Source of the DNA: Variovorax terrae
GTDB taxonomy: Bacteria > Pseudomonadota > Gammaproteobacteria > Burkholderiales > Burkholderiaceae_C
Direction of reading: 5' to 3'
Length of the DNA stretch: 64,000 bases
NCBI RefSeq assembly: GCF_022809125.1
Contig: NZ_JALGBI010000001.1
Coordinates: forward strand, 1,612,001 to 1,676,000
Each line of letters opens with the position of its first letter. Positions within the stretch are counted from its first letter, which is position 1. A model generated the notes under the pieces. It did not search any database. It saw only the letters and a program-made list of their open reading frames with translations, and was not told the origin of the DNA. This document shows, piece by piece, positions 37,465-45,736 of this stretch. The position numbers and the translations under genes were made by a program.

Positions 37465-38007
37465 TCAGCGGCTCAGCGGCTGCGAAGACACCAGCCGCGT
37501 GCCGGCCCAGGCGTCGTGCCAGAACTGCTGTTGCGGATGGAAGCGGCTGAGCACCGCCCAGACCGCCACCCAGCCCAGCAGGATCACCAGGGTCTCGCCC
37601 ACGGACACCGGGAACAGGGCCAGCAGCGCCAGCGGCGGCAGGAACCACAGCCAGCTCAGCAGGTAGCGCAGCAGGGCGCGCCGCTGGCTCAAGGGGCGGC
37701 CCTGGGCATCGACCACGCGGATGTTCCAGGTCTTCATGGCCAGCGTCTGGCCCTTGGCCCAGAACCAGGTGAAGTAGATGCCGAACACGACGAACAGGAA
37801 GGCCTGCAGCGCATGGCGGTTGTCCATGGCGTTGCGGGTCTGGCTCAGGGTGCCAAACAGGTAGCCGGCGATGAACACCACGCCGAACATCAGCATGCCC
37901 TCGTACAGCCAGCAGGCCATGCGGCGGCGCAGGCTCGGGGCCACGAGATCGGTGGCCGCTGGGGCGGAAGGCAGGGTGGCGCCCGTGGGCGTGCGATTCG
38001 TCGGCAT
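37465..38007 (-). CDS. RDD-family membrane protein
   Basis: A 180-residue protein with three or four hydrophobic helices (MLMFGVVFIAGYLFGTL, ALQAFLFVVFGIYFTWFW, FLPPLALLALFPVSVG, LVILLGWVAVWAVL). The GQTLAMKTWNIRVVDAQGRPLSQRRALLRYLLS segment is typical of RDD proteins, though the first motif reads LRRRMACWLYEG without the usual Asp. Function is unknown for the family; some members are thought to be ion or proton antiporters. It is the last gene of the sigma-factor group. Confidence 0.8.
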   Translation of the reverse strand: MPTNRTPTGATLPSAPAATDLVAPSLRRRMACWLYEGMLMFGVVFIAGYLFGTLSQTRNAMDNRHALQAFLFVVFGIYFTWFWAKGQTLAMKTWNIRVVDAQGRPLSQRRALLRYLLSWLWFLPPLALLALFPVSVGETLVILLGWVAVWAVLSRFHPQQQFWHDAWAGTRLVSSQPLSR

Positions 38008-38029
38008 GGGGAGGCGAAAACGGCGGCGA

Positions 38030-38779
38030 CTACGGATGCGGGGTCGCGGCGTCGGCAGGGGGCGGAGCAGGGGCAGGGACGGGCTGAGGCAGCAGGGTGT
38101 GGTGGTCCACCGCGCGCGGCGCCGGGATCACCCGGGGAGGCGGGCTGGTCTTGGCCGGCTGGTCCTTGCGCGGACCGGGAATCGGCGCGATTTTCTGTTG
38201 CTGCTGCGCCGGCTTGACGGCCAGGGCCGCGCCCACGGGCTTGGAGGCGGCGCCCGCGGCGAGTTTCTGCTTTTCCTCGGGGCTGAGGGCCTGGTAGGCC
38301 TCCCATTTGGCTTTTTTCTCGTCGGGCGAGAGCTGCTTGGTTTCGGCGAAGTTCAGGCGCGCCTGGCTGCGCTGCTGCGGGCTCAACGCGACCCACTCGG
38401 TCATGCGGCTGTGCAGCTTGGCCTGCTCCTCGGGCGGCAGCTTGGGGTAATTCTTGGACAGCACGATCCACTTGCGCTTTTGCAGCTCGCTGATGCCGTT
38501 CCAGTTGGACGCCAGCGGCTGCAGGGCCTGCTGCTGGGCTGGCGTGAGCTCGTTCCAAAGCGGGCGGGAGGCGGGCTTGAAGCTGCCGGTGGCCGGCTGT
38601 GCCTTATTGCCGGCGGGTTTGGCCGCGGACGCCGGGGCGGCCGGCGCGCCGGGAGCCGGCTGGGCTCGGGCGGGCAGCGCCAGCAGGCCGTGTGCGATGA
38701 GAAAAGCGGCCGCGAAAAGAACCGCGCCCGTCAGGAGCGGGCGGAGCTTCAGGACAGGCGCTGGTTCCAGGAGGCTCAT
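38030..38779 (-). CDS. DUF3106-family secreted protein
   Basis: A 249-residue protein with a long signal peptide (LLTGAVLFAAAFLIAHGLLALPARAQ), then repeats of the form LTPAQQQALQPL, LPPEEQAKL, LSPQQRSQARL and LSPDEKKAKWEAYQALSPEEKQKL, characteristic of DUF3106. The C-terminal 80 residues are Pro/Ala/Lys rich. Function is unknown. The repeats recall Spy/CpxP-like periplasmic stress proteins, which would fit a sigma-factor operon, but that is only a resemblance. It lies seven bases after the DUF3619 gene. Confidence 0.8.
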   Translation of the reverse strand: MSLLEPAPVLKLRPLLTGAVLFAAAFLIAHGLLALPARAQPAPGAPAAPASAAKPAGNKAQPATGSFKPASRPLWNELTPAQQQALQPLASNWNGISELQKRKWIVLSKNYPKLPPEEQAKLHSRMTEWVALSPQQRSQARLNFAETKQLSPDEKKAKWEAYQALSPEEKQKLAAGAASKPVGAALAVKPAQQQQKIAPIPGPRKDQPAKTSPPPRVIPAPRAVDHHTLLPQPVPAPAPPPADAATPHP

Positions 38780-38786
38780 CCGGGCG

Positions 38787-39224
38787 TCAGAAATTCTGGT
38801 CCCTGCTGGTCTTGATGAACTGCGCAAACCCGGGGTCGGCGTAGGCCGAGGGCGGGAGGTCGTCGGTGAGCAGGGCCGCATCGACTTCGGCCACTTCGTT
38901 GGCGCGGTTTTCGTTCTGGACCATGTTGATGGCGACCAGGCCGGCCACCAGGGCGATCAGGGGCAGGGCGGAGGCGATGCGGCTCCACAGGCTCAGGCCT
39001 TCGTCGCCGAAGGTCAGGGCGGCGCTGCCGCCCGAGGCCACCACGGACGAGGCCGTGCGCACGCGGGCCACCTTGCGCTGGGCCACGGCGCGCACGCGCG
39101 CGGCGCGCAGGCGCTCGGAGATGTCATGAGGCAATTCACCCGTGCCGGCCGACAGACGGGCGGCCACCTTCAGGCCGTAACGGTCCTGGAGCATGTCAGT
39201 CTGGTATTGGAGTGAATTAGTCAT
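38787..39224 (-). CDS. DUF3619-family membrane protein (candidate anti-sigma factor)
   Basis: A 145-residue protein. The N-terminal half is charged and probably cytoplasmic; a single membrane helix (RIASALPLIALVAGLVAIN) follows, then a short acidic periplasmic tail (VDAALLTDDLPPSAYADPGF). Its ATG overlaps the sigma-factor stop by ATGA. A small single-span protein co-translated with a sigma factor is the layout of an anti-sigma factor, but DUF3619 has no proven activity, so this is inference. Confidence 0.75.
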   Translation of the reverse strand: MTNSLQYQTDMLQDRYGLKVAARLSAGTGELPHDISERLRAARVRAVAQRKVARVRTASSVVASGGSAALTFGDEGLSLWSRIASALPLIALVAGLVAINMVQNENRANEVAEVDAALLTDDLPPSAYADPGFAQFIKTSRDQNF

Positions 39225-39787
39225 AGATGTATTCCCTTTGCCCTCAGCGCTTTGCCTAGAGCCTGGACTGCGCGGGAACAGTGGGTTTTGACACTGCCTT
39301 CCGAACACCCCATGGCCGCCGCTGTTTCGGCGACGTCCATTTCCTCCCAGTAACGCATGAGAAACGCTTCTCGTTGACGCGCCGGCAATTCCTGGATTTC
39401 AACCTCGATTTCTCTCAGGATCTGGGCCCTGCGGGTGGCGTCTTCGGCACTTTCCGTGCGCTGTGAGTCTTCCAGGGACTCATAAGTTTCCAGTAAATCG
39501 AATTCCCCGTCCTCTCCGGGCAACTCGAAGTCGCTCATGTTGGAAAACAGCGCGTTGCGGGTCTTCTGGCGGCGGAACCAGTCCAGCGTGCAGTTGGACA
39601 GGATGCGCTGGAACAGCATGGGCAGCTCGGCGGCCGGCTTGTCGCCATAGTGCTCGGCCAGCTTCATCATGCTGTCCTGCACGATGTCCAAGGCGGCTTC
39701 CTCATTGCGAACGTGATAGACCGAGCGCTTGAAGGCTCGTTTTTCAACGCTTTTCAGGAAATCTGAGAGTTCTCGTTCGGTTGCCAA
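39221..39787 (-). CDS. ECF-type RNA polymerase sigma factor
   Basis: A 188-residue sigma-70-family protein. Region 2 (HVRNEEAALDIVQDSMMKLAEHY to ILSNCTLDWFRRQKTRN) is followed by an acidic linker of about 45 residues, then region 4 (ELPARQREAFLMRYWEEMDVAETAAAMGCSEGSVKTHCSRAV). It should direct transcription of the DUF3619, DUF3106 and RDD genes and others elsewhere. A CATAAT box on the reverse strand at 39882-39877, within a small dyad, may be its promoter. It is divergent from ilvB. Confidence 0.92.
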   Translation of the reverse strand: MATERELSDFLKSVEKRAFKRSVYHVRNEEAALDIVQDSMMKLAEHYGDKPAAELPMLFQRILSNCTLDWFRRQKTRNALFSNMSDFELPGEDGEFDLLETYESLEDSQRTESAEDATRRAQILREIEVEIQELPARQREAFLMRYWEEMDVAETAAAMGCSEGSVKTHCSRAVQALGKALRAKGIHL

Positions 39788-40091
39788 GAGGATCGCGGGA
39801 GTGATGGTGGGAAGTGTCGCGGCTGCAAGGGGCCGTTTTGTACTTTTTCTCGCATTTCCGGCTCACTTCGGCTCGAATTATGGCATTGCGCCATGCTTTT
39901 TCCCGTAACGACCGGTGCCGGCGCGCGCTGTAGTGCGATAATGCACGTTGCAAGTCAAAAGGCAAACGGGTCACGGTCCGGCGATGCAAGCAGCTCGCCC
40001 ATGGCTTTGGCCTCAAGTCCCGACGCGGCTCCACAAGAGCTGGCAAGGGGCACCCAAGGTTTTTCGTCAGAGAAATTCACAAAGGTTGATC
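39788..40091. promoter_or_regulatory. 304-bp divergent control region of the sigma factor and ilvB
   Basis: Toward ilvB there is an extended -10 box, TGCGATAAT at 39934-39942, giving a leader of about 143 bases. Toward the sigma factor there is CATAAT at 39882-39877, overlapped by the dyad ATGGC-N5-GCCAT (39880-39894). I looked for a branched-chain leader peptide before ilvB: the short frames starting at ATG codons in the leader have no run of Leu, Ile or Val codons, so classical attenuation is not supported here. Confidence 0.5.
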
Positions 40092-41870
40092 ATGGAAATC
40101 TCAAAGGCCGAAATCGCATCGGCAGCAGCCGCCGCTTCCAGCACTTCCACGCAAGAGCTCCGGGGCGCCGAAATCCTCGTGAAGGCCCTGCAGGCCGAAG
40201 GCGTCAAGTACGTCTGGGGCTATCCCGGCGGCGCGGTGCTTCACATTTACGACGCTTTTTACAAGCAGGACACGATTCAGCATGTCCTGGTTCGCCATGA
40301 GCAGGCGGCCGTGCATGCGGCCGACGGCTATGCGCGCGCCACGGGCGACGTGGGCGTGGCGCTGGTCACGTCCGGCCCGGGCCTGACCAATGCCGTGACC
40401 GGCATCGCCACGGCCTACATGGACAGCATCCCGATGGTGATCATCAGCGGCCAGGTCCCGACCGCCGCCATCGGCCTCGACGCCTTCCAGGAATGCGACA
40501 CCGTCGGCATCACGCGCCCGATCGTCAAGCACAACTTCCTGGTGAAGGATGTGCGGCAGATGGCCGACATCATGAAGAAGGCCTTCCACATTGCCAAGAG
40601 CGGCCGTCCGGGCCCGGTGGTGGTGGACGTGCCCAAGGACGTGTCTTTCAACAAGACCGCCTACACCGGCTATCCCGAGAGCGTGGAGATGCGCTCCTAC
40701 AACCCGGTGCGCAAGGGCCATGGCGGGCAGATCCGCAAGGCGCTGCAGCTGCTGCTCAATGCCAAGCGGCCCTACATCTACACCGGTGGCGGCGTGATTC
40801 TGGGCAACGCCACGCAGGAGCTGCGCACGCTGGTGGATCTGCTCGGCTATCCCTGCACCAACACGCTGATGGGCCTGGGCGCCTACCCGGCGAGCGACCG
40901 CAAGTTCCTCGGCATGCTGGGCATGCACGGCACCATCGAAGCCAACAACGCGATGCAGAACTGCGATGTGCTGCTGGCCGTGGGCGCGCGCTTCGACGAC
41001 CGCGTGATCGGCAACCCCAAGCATTTCGCGCAGAACGAGCGCAAGATCATCCACGTCGACATCGACCCGTCGAGCATCTCCAAGCGCGTGAAGGTCGACA
41101 TCCCGATCGTCGGCGACGTGAAGGACGTGCTGACTGAGCTGATCTCCATGATCCGCGAGAGCGGCACCCGCCCCGACGCCGGCGCGCTCGGCGCCTGGTG
41201 GGAGGCGATCGAGGGCTGGCGCCAGCGCGACTGCCTCAAGTACGACCGCGGCAACAAGGACGTGATCAAGCCGCAGCACGTGGTCGAGACGCTGTGGAAC
41301 ATGACCAAGGACGTCGACACCTACATCACGTCCGACGTTGGCCAGCACCAGATGTGGGCCGCGCAGTACTACCGCTTCGATGAGCCGCGCCGCTGGATCA
41401 ACTCGGGTGGGCTGGGCACCATGGGCGTGGGCATTCCCTACGCCATGGGCATCAAGCTGGCCAAGCCCGATTCGGAAGTGTTCTGCATCACCGGCGAAGG
41501 CTCGGTGCAGATGTGCATCCAGGAGCTGTCCACCTGCCTGCAGTACAACACGCCGATCAAGATCGTCTCGCTCAACAACCGCTACCTCGGCATGGTGCGC
41601 CAGTGGCAGGAGATCGAATACTCCGGCCGCTACAGCCACAGCTACATGGACGCGCTGCCCAACTTCGTGAAACTGGCCGAGGCCTATGGCCACGTCGGCA
41701 TGCTGATCGAGGACCCGAAGGACGTGGAGCCGGCGCTGCGCGAGGCGCGCAAGCTCAAGGACCGCACGGTGTTCATGGACTTCCGCACCGACCCCACCGA
41801 GAACGTGTTCCCGATGGTGCAGGCCGGCAAGGGCATCACCGAGATGCTGCTGGGCTCGGAAGACCTTTGA
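40092..41870 (+). CDS. ilvB: Acetolactate synthase large (catalytic) subunit
   Basis: A 592-residue ThDP enzyme. The ThDP glutamate is in VRHEQAAVHAADGYARATG, the FAD region follows, and the ThDP/Mg motif is GEGSVQMCIQELSTCLQYNTPIKIVSLNN. It condenses pyruvate (or pyruvate plus 2-oxobutyrate) in the first shared step of valine, leucine and isoleucine synthesis. The ATG at 40092 follows GGTTGATC; a longer frame from 39948 lacks similarity. The last codon and the stop lie within a dispersed repeat. It heads ilvB-ilvH-ilvC. Confidence 0.96.
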   Translation: MEISKAEIASAAAAASSTSTQELRGAEILVKALQAEGVKYVWGYPGGAVLHIYDAFYKQDTIQHVLVRHEQAAVHAADGYARATGDVGVALVTSGPGLTNAVTGIATAYMDSIPMVIISGQVPTAAIGLDAFQECDTVGITRPIVKHNFLVKDVRQMADIMKKAFHIAKSGRPGPVVVDVPKDVSFNKTAYTGYPESVEMRSYNPVRKGHGGQIRKALQLLLNAKRPYIYTGGGVILGNATQELRTLVDLLGYPCTNTLMGLGAYPASDRKFLGMLGMHGTIEANNAMQNCDVLLAVGARFDDRVIGNPKHFAQNERKIIHVDIDPSSISKRVKVDIPIVGDVKDVLTELISMIRESGTRPDAGALGAWWEAIEGWRQRDCLKYDRGNKDVIKPQHVVETLWNMTKDVDTYITSDVGQHQMWAAQYYRFDEPRRWINSGGLGTMGVGIPYAMGIKLAKPDSEVFCITGEGSVQMCIQELSTCLQYNTPIKIVSLNNRYLGMVRQWQEIEYSGRYSHSYMDALPNFVKLAEAYGHVGMLIEDPKDVEPALREARKLKDRTVFMDFRTDPTENVFPMVQAGKGITEMLLGSEDL

Positions 41871-41930
41871 CCCTTAAAATGTGGCGCCGGTCCGCGAGTC
41901 GCGGTCGCGGGCAGCTACAGAATCAATAGC
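41865..41930 (-). repeat. Dispersed 66-bp element, copy 10, across the ilvB stop codon
   Basis: Reverse strand: head GCTATTGATTCTGTAGC (41930-41914), then TGCCCGCGACCGC, GCGGACCGGCGCC and ATTTTAAGGGTCAAAG. It aligns well with copy 12 in the TonB gene (GTAGCTGCC, GACCGC, GCGGACC, TTTT). It covers the ilvB stop and half of the ilvB-ilvH gap. Confidence 0.8.
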
Positions 41931-41958
41931 AAACTGGACGAATCTATTGCCTGCCGAG

Positions 41959-41980
41959 CCTGGCGCTTACCGGCGCCAGG
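41959..41980 (+). repeat. Hairpin between ilvB and ilvH
   Basis: CCTGGCGC, loop TTACCG, GCGCCAGG: a perfect 8-bp stem 30 bases before the ilvH start. There is no following T tract, so it is not a simple terminator; it could affect mRNA stability or ilvH translation. Confidence 0.6.
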
Positions 41981-42010
41981 GGAGGGCAGCGAAAAGAGGA
42001 ATCACATCCC

Positions 42011-42502
42011 ATGAAACACATCATTGCAGTACTGCTGGAAAACGAGCCCGGCGCTCTTTCCCGCGTGGTGGGCCTGTTCTCGGCCCGTGGCTACAACATC
42101 GAATCGCTGACGGTGGCGCCGACGGAAGACCCGTCGCTGTCGCGCATGACCATCACGACGACCGGCTCGGATGACGTGATCGAGCAGATCACCAAGCACC
42201 TGAACCGCCTGATCGAAGTCGTGAAGGTGGTCGACCTGACCGAGGGCGCCTACACCGAGCGCGAGCTCATGATGGTGAAGGTGCGCGCCGTGGGCAAGGA
42301 GCGCGAGGAGATGAAGCGCATGGCCGACATCTTCCGCGGCCGCATCATTGACGTGACCGAGAAGAGCTACACCATCGAGCTGACCGGCGACCAGGCCAAG
42401 AACGACGCGTTCCTGGTGGCGATCGACCGCAGCGCGATCCTGGAAACCGTGCGCACCGGCTCAAGCGGCATCGGGCGCGGCGAACGCATCCTGCGGGTCT
42501 GA
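42011..42502 (+). CDS. ilvH: Acetolactate synthase small (regulatory) subunit
   Basis: A 163-residue protein of normal length with an N-terminal ACT domain (HIIAVLLENEPGALSRVVGLFSARGYNIESLTVAPTED) and a C-terminal dimer domain ending GRGERILRV. It binds valine and gives feedback control to the IlvB subunit. It is 140 bp after ilvB on the same strand, a gap holding a dispersed repeat and a hairpin. Confidence 0.96.
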   Translation: MKHIIAVLLENEPGALSRVVGLFSARGYNIESLTVAPTEDPSLSRMTITTTGSDDVIEQITKHLNRLIEVVKVVDLTEGAYTERELMMVKVRAVGKEREEMKRMADIFRGRIIDVTEKSYTIELTGDQAKNDAFLVAIDRSAILETVRTGSSGIGRGERILRV

Positions 42503-43567
<1,065 letters not shown>

Positions 43568-43587
43568 TCCCCTCGGGATTTGAGCAG

Positions 43588-43625
43588 AGGCCTTGTGCGG
43601 GTGCCCGCACAAGGCCTGTTTTGTT
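43588..43625 (+). terminator. Terminator after ilvC
   Basis: A long perfect stem, AGGCCTTGTGCGGG against CCCGCACAAGGCCT, at 43588-43617, followed by GTTTTGTT. Confidence 0.9.
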
Positions 43626-43663
43626 GGCGACCCTGGAGGTTGCCGCTTTTACGGGTGGATTCC

Positions 43664-44530
43664 GTGCCAGATCGTCTCGCTGTCCTGCTGCAATACCTTT
43701 TGCCCAAACGGGCGCTCACCGTGTTCGGCGGCTTCGTGGCTGGCGCCCGGGGCGGCGCGGCCACCACCTGGCTGATCGGCTGGTTCATCAAGCGGTACGG
43801 CGTCAACATGGCCGAGGCGGCCCAGCCCGACATCCGCAGCTATCCGACGTTCAACGAATTTTTCACGCGGGCGCTGAAGCCGGACGCGCGCCCGCTGGCC
43901 AAGGCGGATCTGATCTGCCCGGTCGATGGCGCGATCAGCCAGTTCGGGGCGATCCGTGCCGGCCAGATCTTCCAGGCCAAGGGGCATGACTACTCCGCCG
44001 AGGCCTTGCTGGGAGGCGATAGCCAACTGGCGGCCCGGTTTGCCGAAGGCAGCTTTGCCACGCTGTACCTGAGCCCCAGGGACTATCACCGCATCCACAT
44101 GCCGTGCGACGGGCGCCTGGTGAGCATGACGCATGTGCCCGGCGCTCTGTTTTCGGTGAACCCCCAGACCGCGCGCGGCGTGCCGGGCCTGTTTGCCCGC
44201 AACGAGCGCGTCGTGTGCGTGTTCGAACCGCTGGAAGGGTCTTCCGGCCGGCCCTTTGTCCTGGTGCTGGTGGGCGCCACCATCGTCGGCAGCATGGCCA
44301 CGGCCTGGCATGGCATCGTGAATCCGCCGCGCGTGCAGGAGATCCGGACATGGCGCTACGAGGACCGGCAACTGATCCTCAGGCAAGGCGAGGAGATGGG
44401 GCGTTTCCTGCTGGGCTCGACCGTCGTGCTGCTGTTTCCCGAAGGCGCATTCACGTTCAATCCCGACTGGGAGGCCGCGCGGGCCGTCCGGCTCGGCGAG
44501 CCGATGGGCCAGCACCCAGCACCGCCTTGA
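43664..44530 (+). CDS. psd: Phosphatidylserine decarboxylase proenzyme
   Basis: A protein of about 288 residues. It has the conserved FNEFFTRALKPDARPL, CPVDGAISQFG, LYLSPRDYHRIHMPCDG with the charge-relay Asp/His residues, and the self-cleavage site LGST in GRFLLGSTVVLLFPEG, which yields the pyruvoyl-Ser alpha chain. It makes phosphatidylethanolamine in the inner membrane. No ATG fits; GTG at 43664 (PDRLAVLLQYLLPK) or at 43655 are the candidates, with GGAGG at 43635-43639. pssA, the preceding pathway step, follows. Confidence 0.93.
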   Translation: MPDRLAVLLQYLLPKRALTVFGGFVAGARGGAATTWLIGWFIKRYGVNMAEAAQPDIRSYPTFNEFFTRALKPDARPLAKADLICPVDGAISQFGAIRAGQIFQAKGHDYSAEALLGGDSQLAARFAEGSFATLYLSPRDYHRIHMPCDGRLVSMTHVPGALFSVNPQTARGVPGLFARNERVVCVFEPLEGSSGRPFVLVLVGATIVGSMATAWHGIVNPPRVQEIRTWRYEDRQLILRQGEEMGRFLLGSTVVLLFPEGAFTFNPDWEAARAVRLGEPMGQHPAPP

Positions 44531-44712
44531 CCGCAGCAGGTTGCCGCTCGTAGGCGCCCGGCTGCGGTCCGTCTGCCGGGGGTGGCGATTCGGGGAGGCG
44601 CTGGCTTACACTCCACAGTCCATGCCACGCCAGTATTCCGTTTCCATCTTTCTCCAGGCCGTGACGGCGATGCCATCGGGCGACCATTCGACACATCAAG
44701 GGGACTCATCCC

Positions 44713-45528
44713 ATGCATGACGGCACCGATTCCATTCCCGCGCCCGGAGAAGAGGTCGTGGTGCGCAAGCGCCGCAAGGGCATCTACATCCTGCCCAACC
44801 TGTTCACCCTGGCGGCCCTGTTCGGCGGCTTCTATGCCGTGGTGATGGCCATGAACGGCCGCTTCGACATGGCGGCAGTGGGCGTGTTCTGCGCCATGGT
44901 GCTCGACAGCCTGGATGGGCGCGTGGCGCGCATGACCAACACGCAGAGCGCCTTCGGCGAGCAGATGGACTCGCTGTCCGACATGGTGTCGTTCGGCGCC
45001 GCGCCCGCGCTGATCGCCTACGAATGGGCGCTCAAGGGCCTGGGGCGCTGGGGCTGGATCGCCGCTTTCGTGTACTGCGCCTGCGCCGCGCTGCGGCTGG
45101 CGCGCTTCAACGTCAATACCACCGTGGTCGACAAGCGCTACTTCCAGGGGCTGCCGTCGCCGGCTGCCGCCGCGCTGGTGACCGGTTTCATCTGGCTCAT
45201 GACCGAGGCCGACATCAAGGGCTCGAGCGTCGCCTGGCCGATGTTCGTCTGCGCGCTGTACGCGGGCCTCACGATGGTCACCAACGTGCCGTTCTACAGC
45301 TTCAAGGACATCCAGATGAAGAAGAGCGTGCCCTTCGCGGTGATCGTGCTGATCGCGCTGGGCATCGCCGTCATCAACATCCATCCGCCGATCGTGCTGT
45401 TCAGCCTGTTCGTGATCTATGGCGTGAGCGGCTACGTGGTCTACGGCTGGCGCAAGGCCAAGGGCGTGCAGACCAGCGTGATCAGCACCTCCACCGACGA
45501 GCCCGACGAGCGGGGCCTGCACAAATGA
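44713..45528 (+). CDS. pssA: CDP-diacylglycerol-serine O-phosphatidyltransferase
   Basis: A 271-residue membrane enzyme of the CDP-alcohol phosphatidyltransferase family. The active-site motif is complete: DSLDGRVAR, eight residues, G, three residues, D, three residues, D (ending QMDSLSDMVSFG). About seven hydrophobic helices follow. It makes phosphatidylserine, the substrate of the psd product encoded 182 bp upstream. The 44531-44712 gap holds only a weak -10-like TACACT at 44607-44612. Confidence 0.95.
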   Translation: MHDGTDSIPAPGEEVVVRKRRKGIYILPNLFTLAALFGGFYAVVMAMNGRFDMAAVGVFCAMVLDSLDGRVARMTNTQSAFGEQMDSLSDMVSFGAAPALIAYEWALKGLGRWGWIAAFVYCACAALRLARFNVNTTVVDKRYFQGLPSPAAAALVTGFIWLMTEADIKGSSVAWPMFVCALYAGLTMVTNVPFYSFKDIQMKKSVPFAVIVLIALGIAVINIHPPIVLFSLFVIYGVSGYVVYGWRKAKGVQTSVISTSTDEPDERGLHK

Positions 45529-45553
45529 CGCCGGGCTTCGCGCGGCATGCGGG

Positions 45554-45581
45554 CTGAACCGCCCCGAACTTGTGCTACAGT
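45554..45581 (+). promoter_or_regulatory. Candidate leu operon promoter
   Basis: A -10-like TACAGT (45576-45581) with CTGAAC 16 bases upstream (45554-45559, three of six -35 positions). It is placed just before the leader peptide, as expected for an attenuated operon. Confidence 0.4.
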
Positions 45582-45588
45582 CAAAAAC

Positions 45589-45642
45589 ATGAACCGAATT
45601 TCGCTGGCCCTACTGCTATCCCCCGACGGGCGGAGACGGTAG
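45589..45642 (+). CDS. leuL: Leucine-rich leader peptide of the leuA attenuator
   Basis: A 17-codon frame, [17 protein letters not shown], with four Leu codons among five (CTG GCC CTA CTG CTA). CTA is very rare in this high-GC sequence, so the run should slow ribosomes when leucyl-tRNA is scarce. It lies between a candidate promoter and a terminator, all ahead of leuA. A segment in the leader (ACGGGC, 45626-45631) is complementary to GCCCGT in the left arm of the terminator (45667-45672) and can form an antiterminator. Confidence 0.75.
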   Translation: MNRISLALLLSPDGRRR

Positions 45643-45662
45643 CGCACGCGTATACCCGAATC

Positions 45663-45700
45663 AACGGCCCGTTTGCACCAGCAGCGGGCCGTTTTGTTTT
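45663..45700 (+). terminator. Attenuator terminator ahead of leuA
   Basis: AACGGCCCG (45663-45671) pairs with CGGGCCGTT (45685-45693) around a 13-base loop and is followed by TTGTTTTGG. It lies 20 bases after the leader peptide stop and 37 bases before leuA. With the Leu-codon leader it makes a standard amino-acid attenuator. Confidence 0.85.
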
Positions 45701-45736
45701 GGGGCTGCTGGCTTAACTGAAACAGAGGAATCCATC

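Noticed and set aside
39940..40091. A branched-chain amino acid leader peptide before ilvB
   Set aside because: Short frames in the 143-base leader contain no cluster of Leu, Ile or Val codons and there is no terminator hairpin with a T tract.
44033..44050. GCGATAGCCAACTGG inside psd resembles part of the element
   Set aside because: Head spacing is wrong and the encoded segment is normal for phosphatidylserine decarboxylases.
45613..45644. GCTATC and GGTAGC in the leu leader as a possible element copy
   Set aside because: Spacing is much longer than in the family and the bases are explained by the leader peptide codons.
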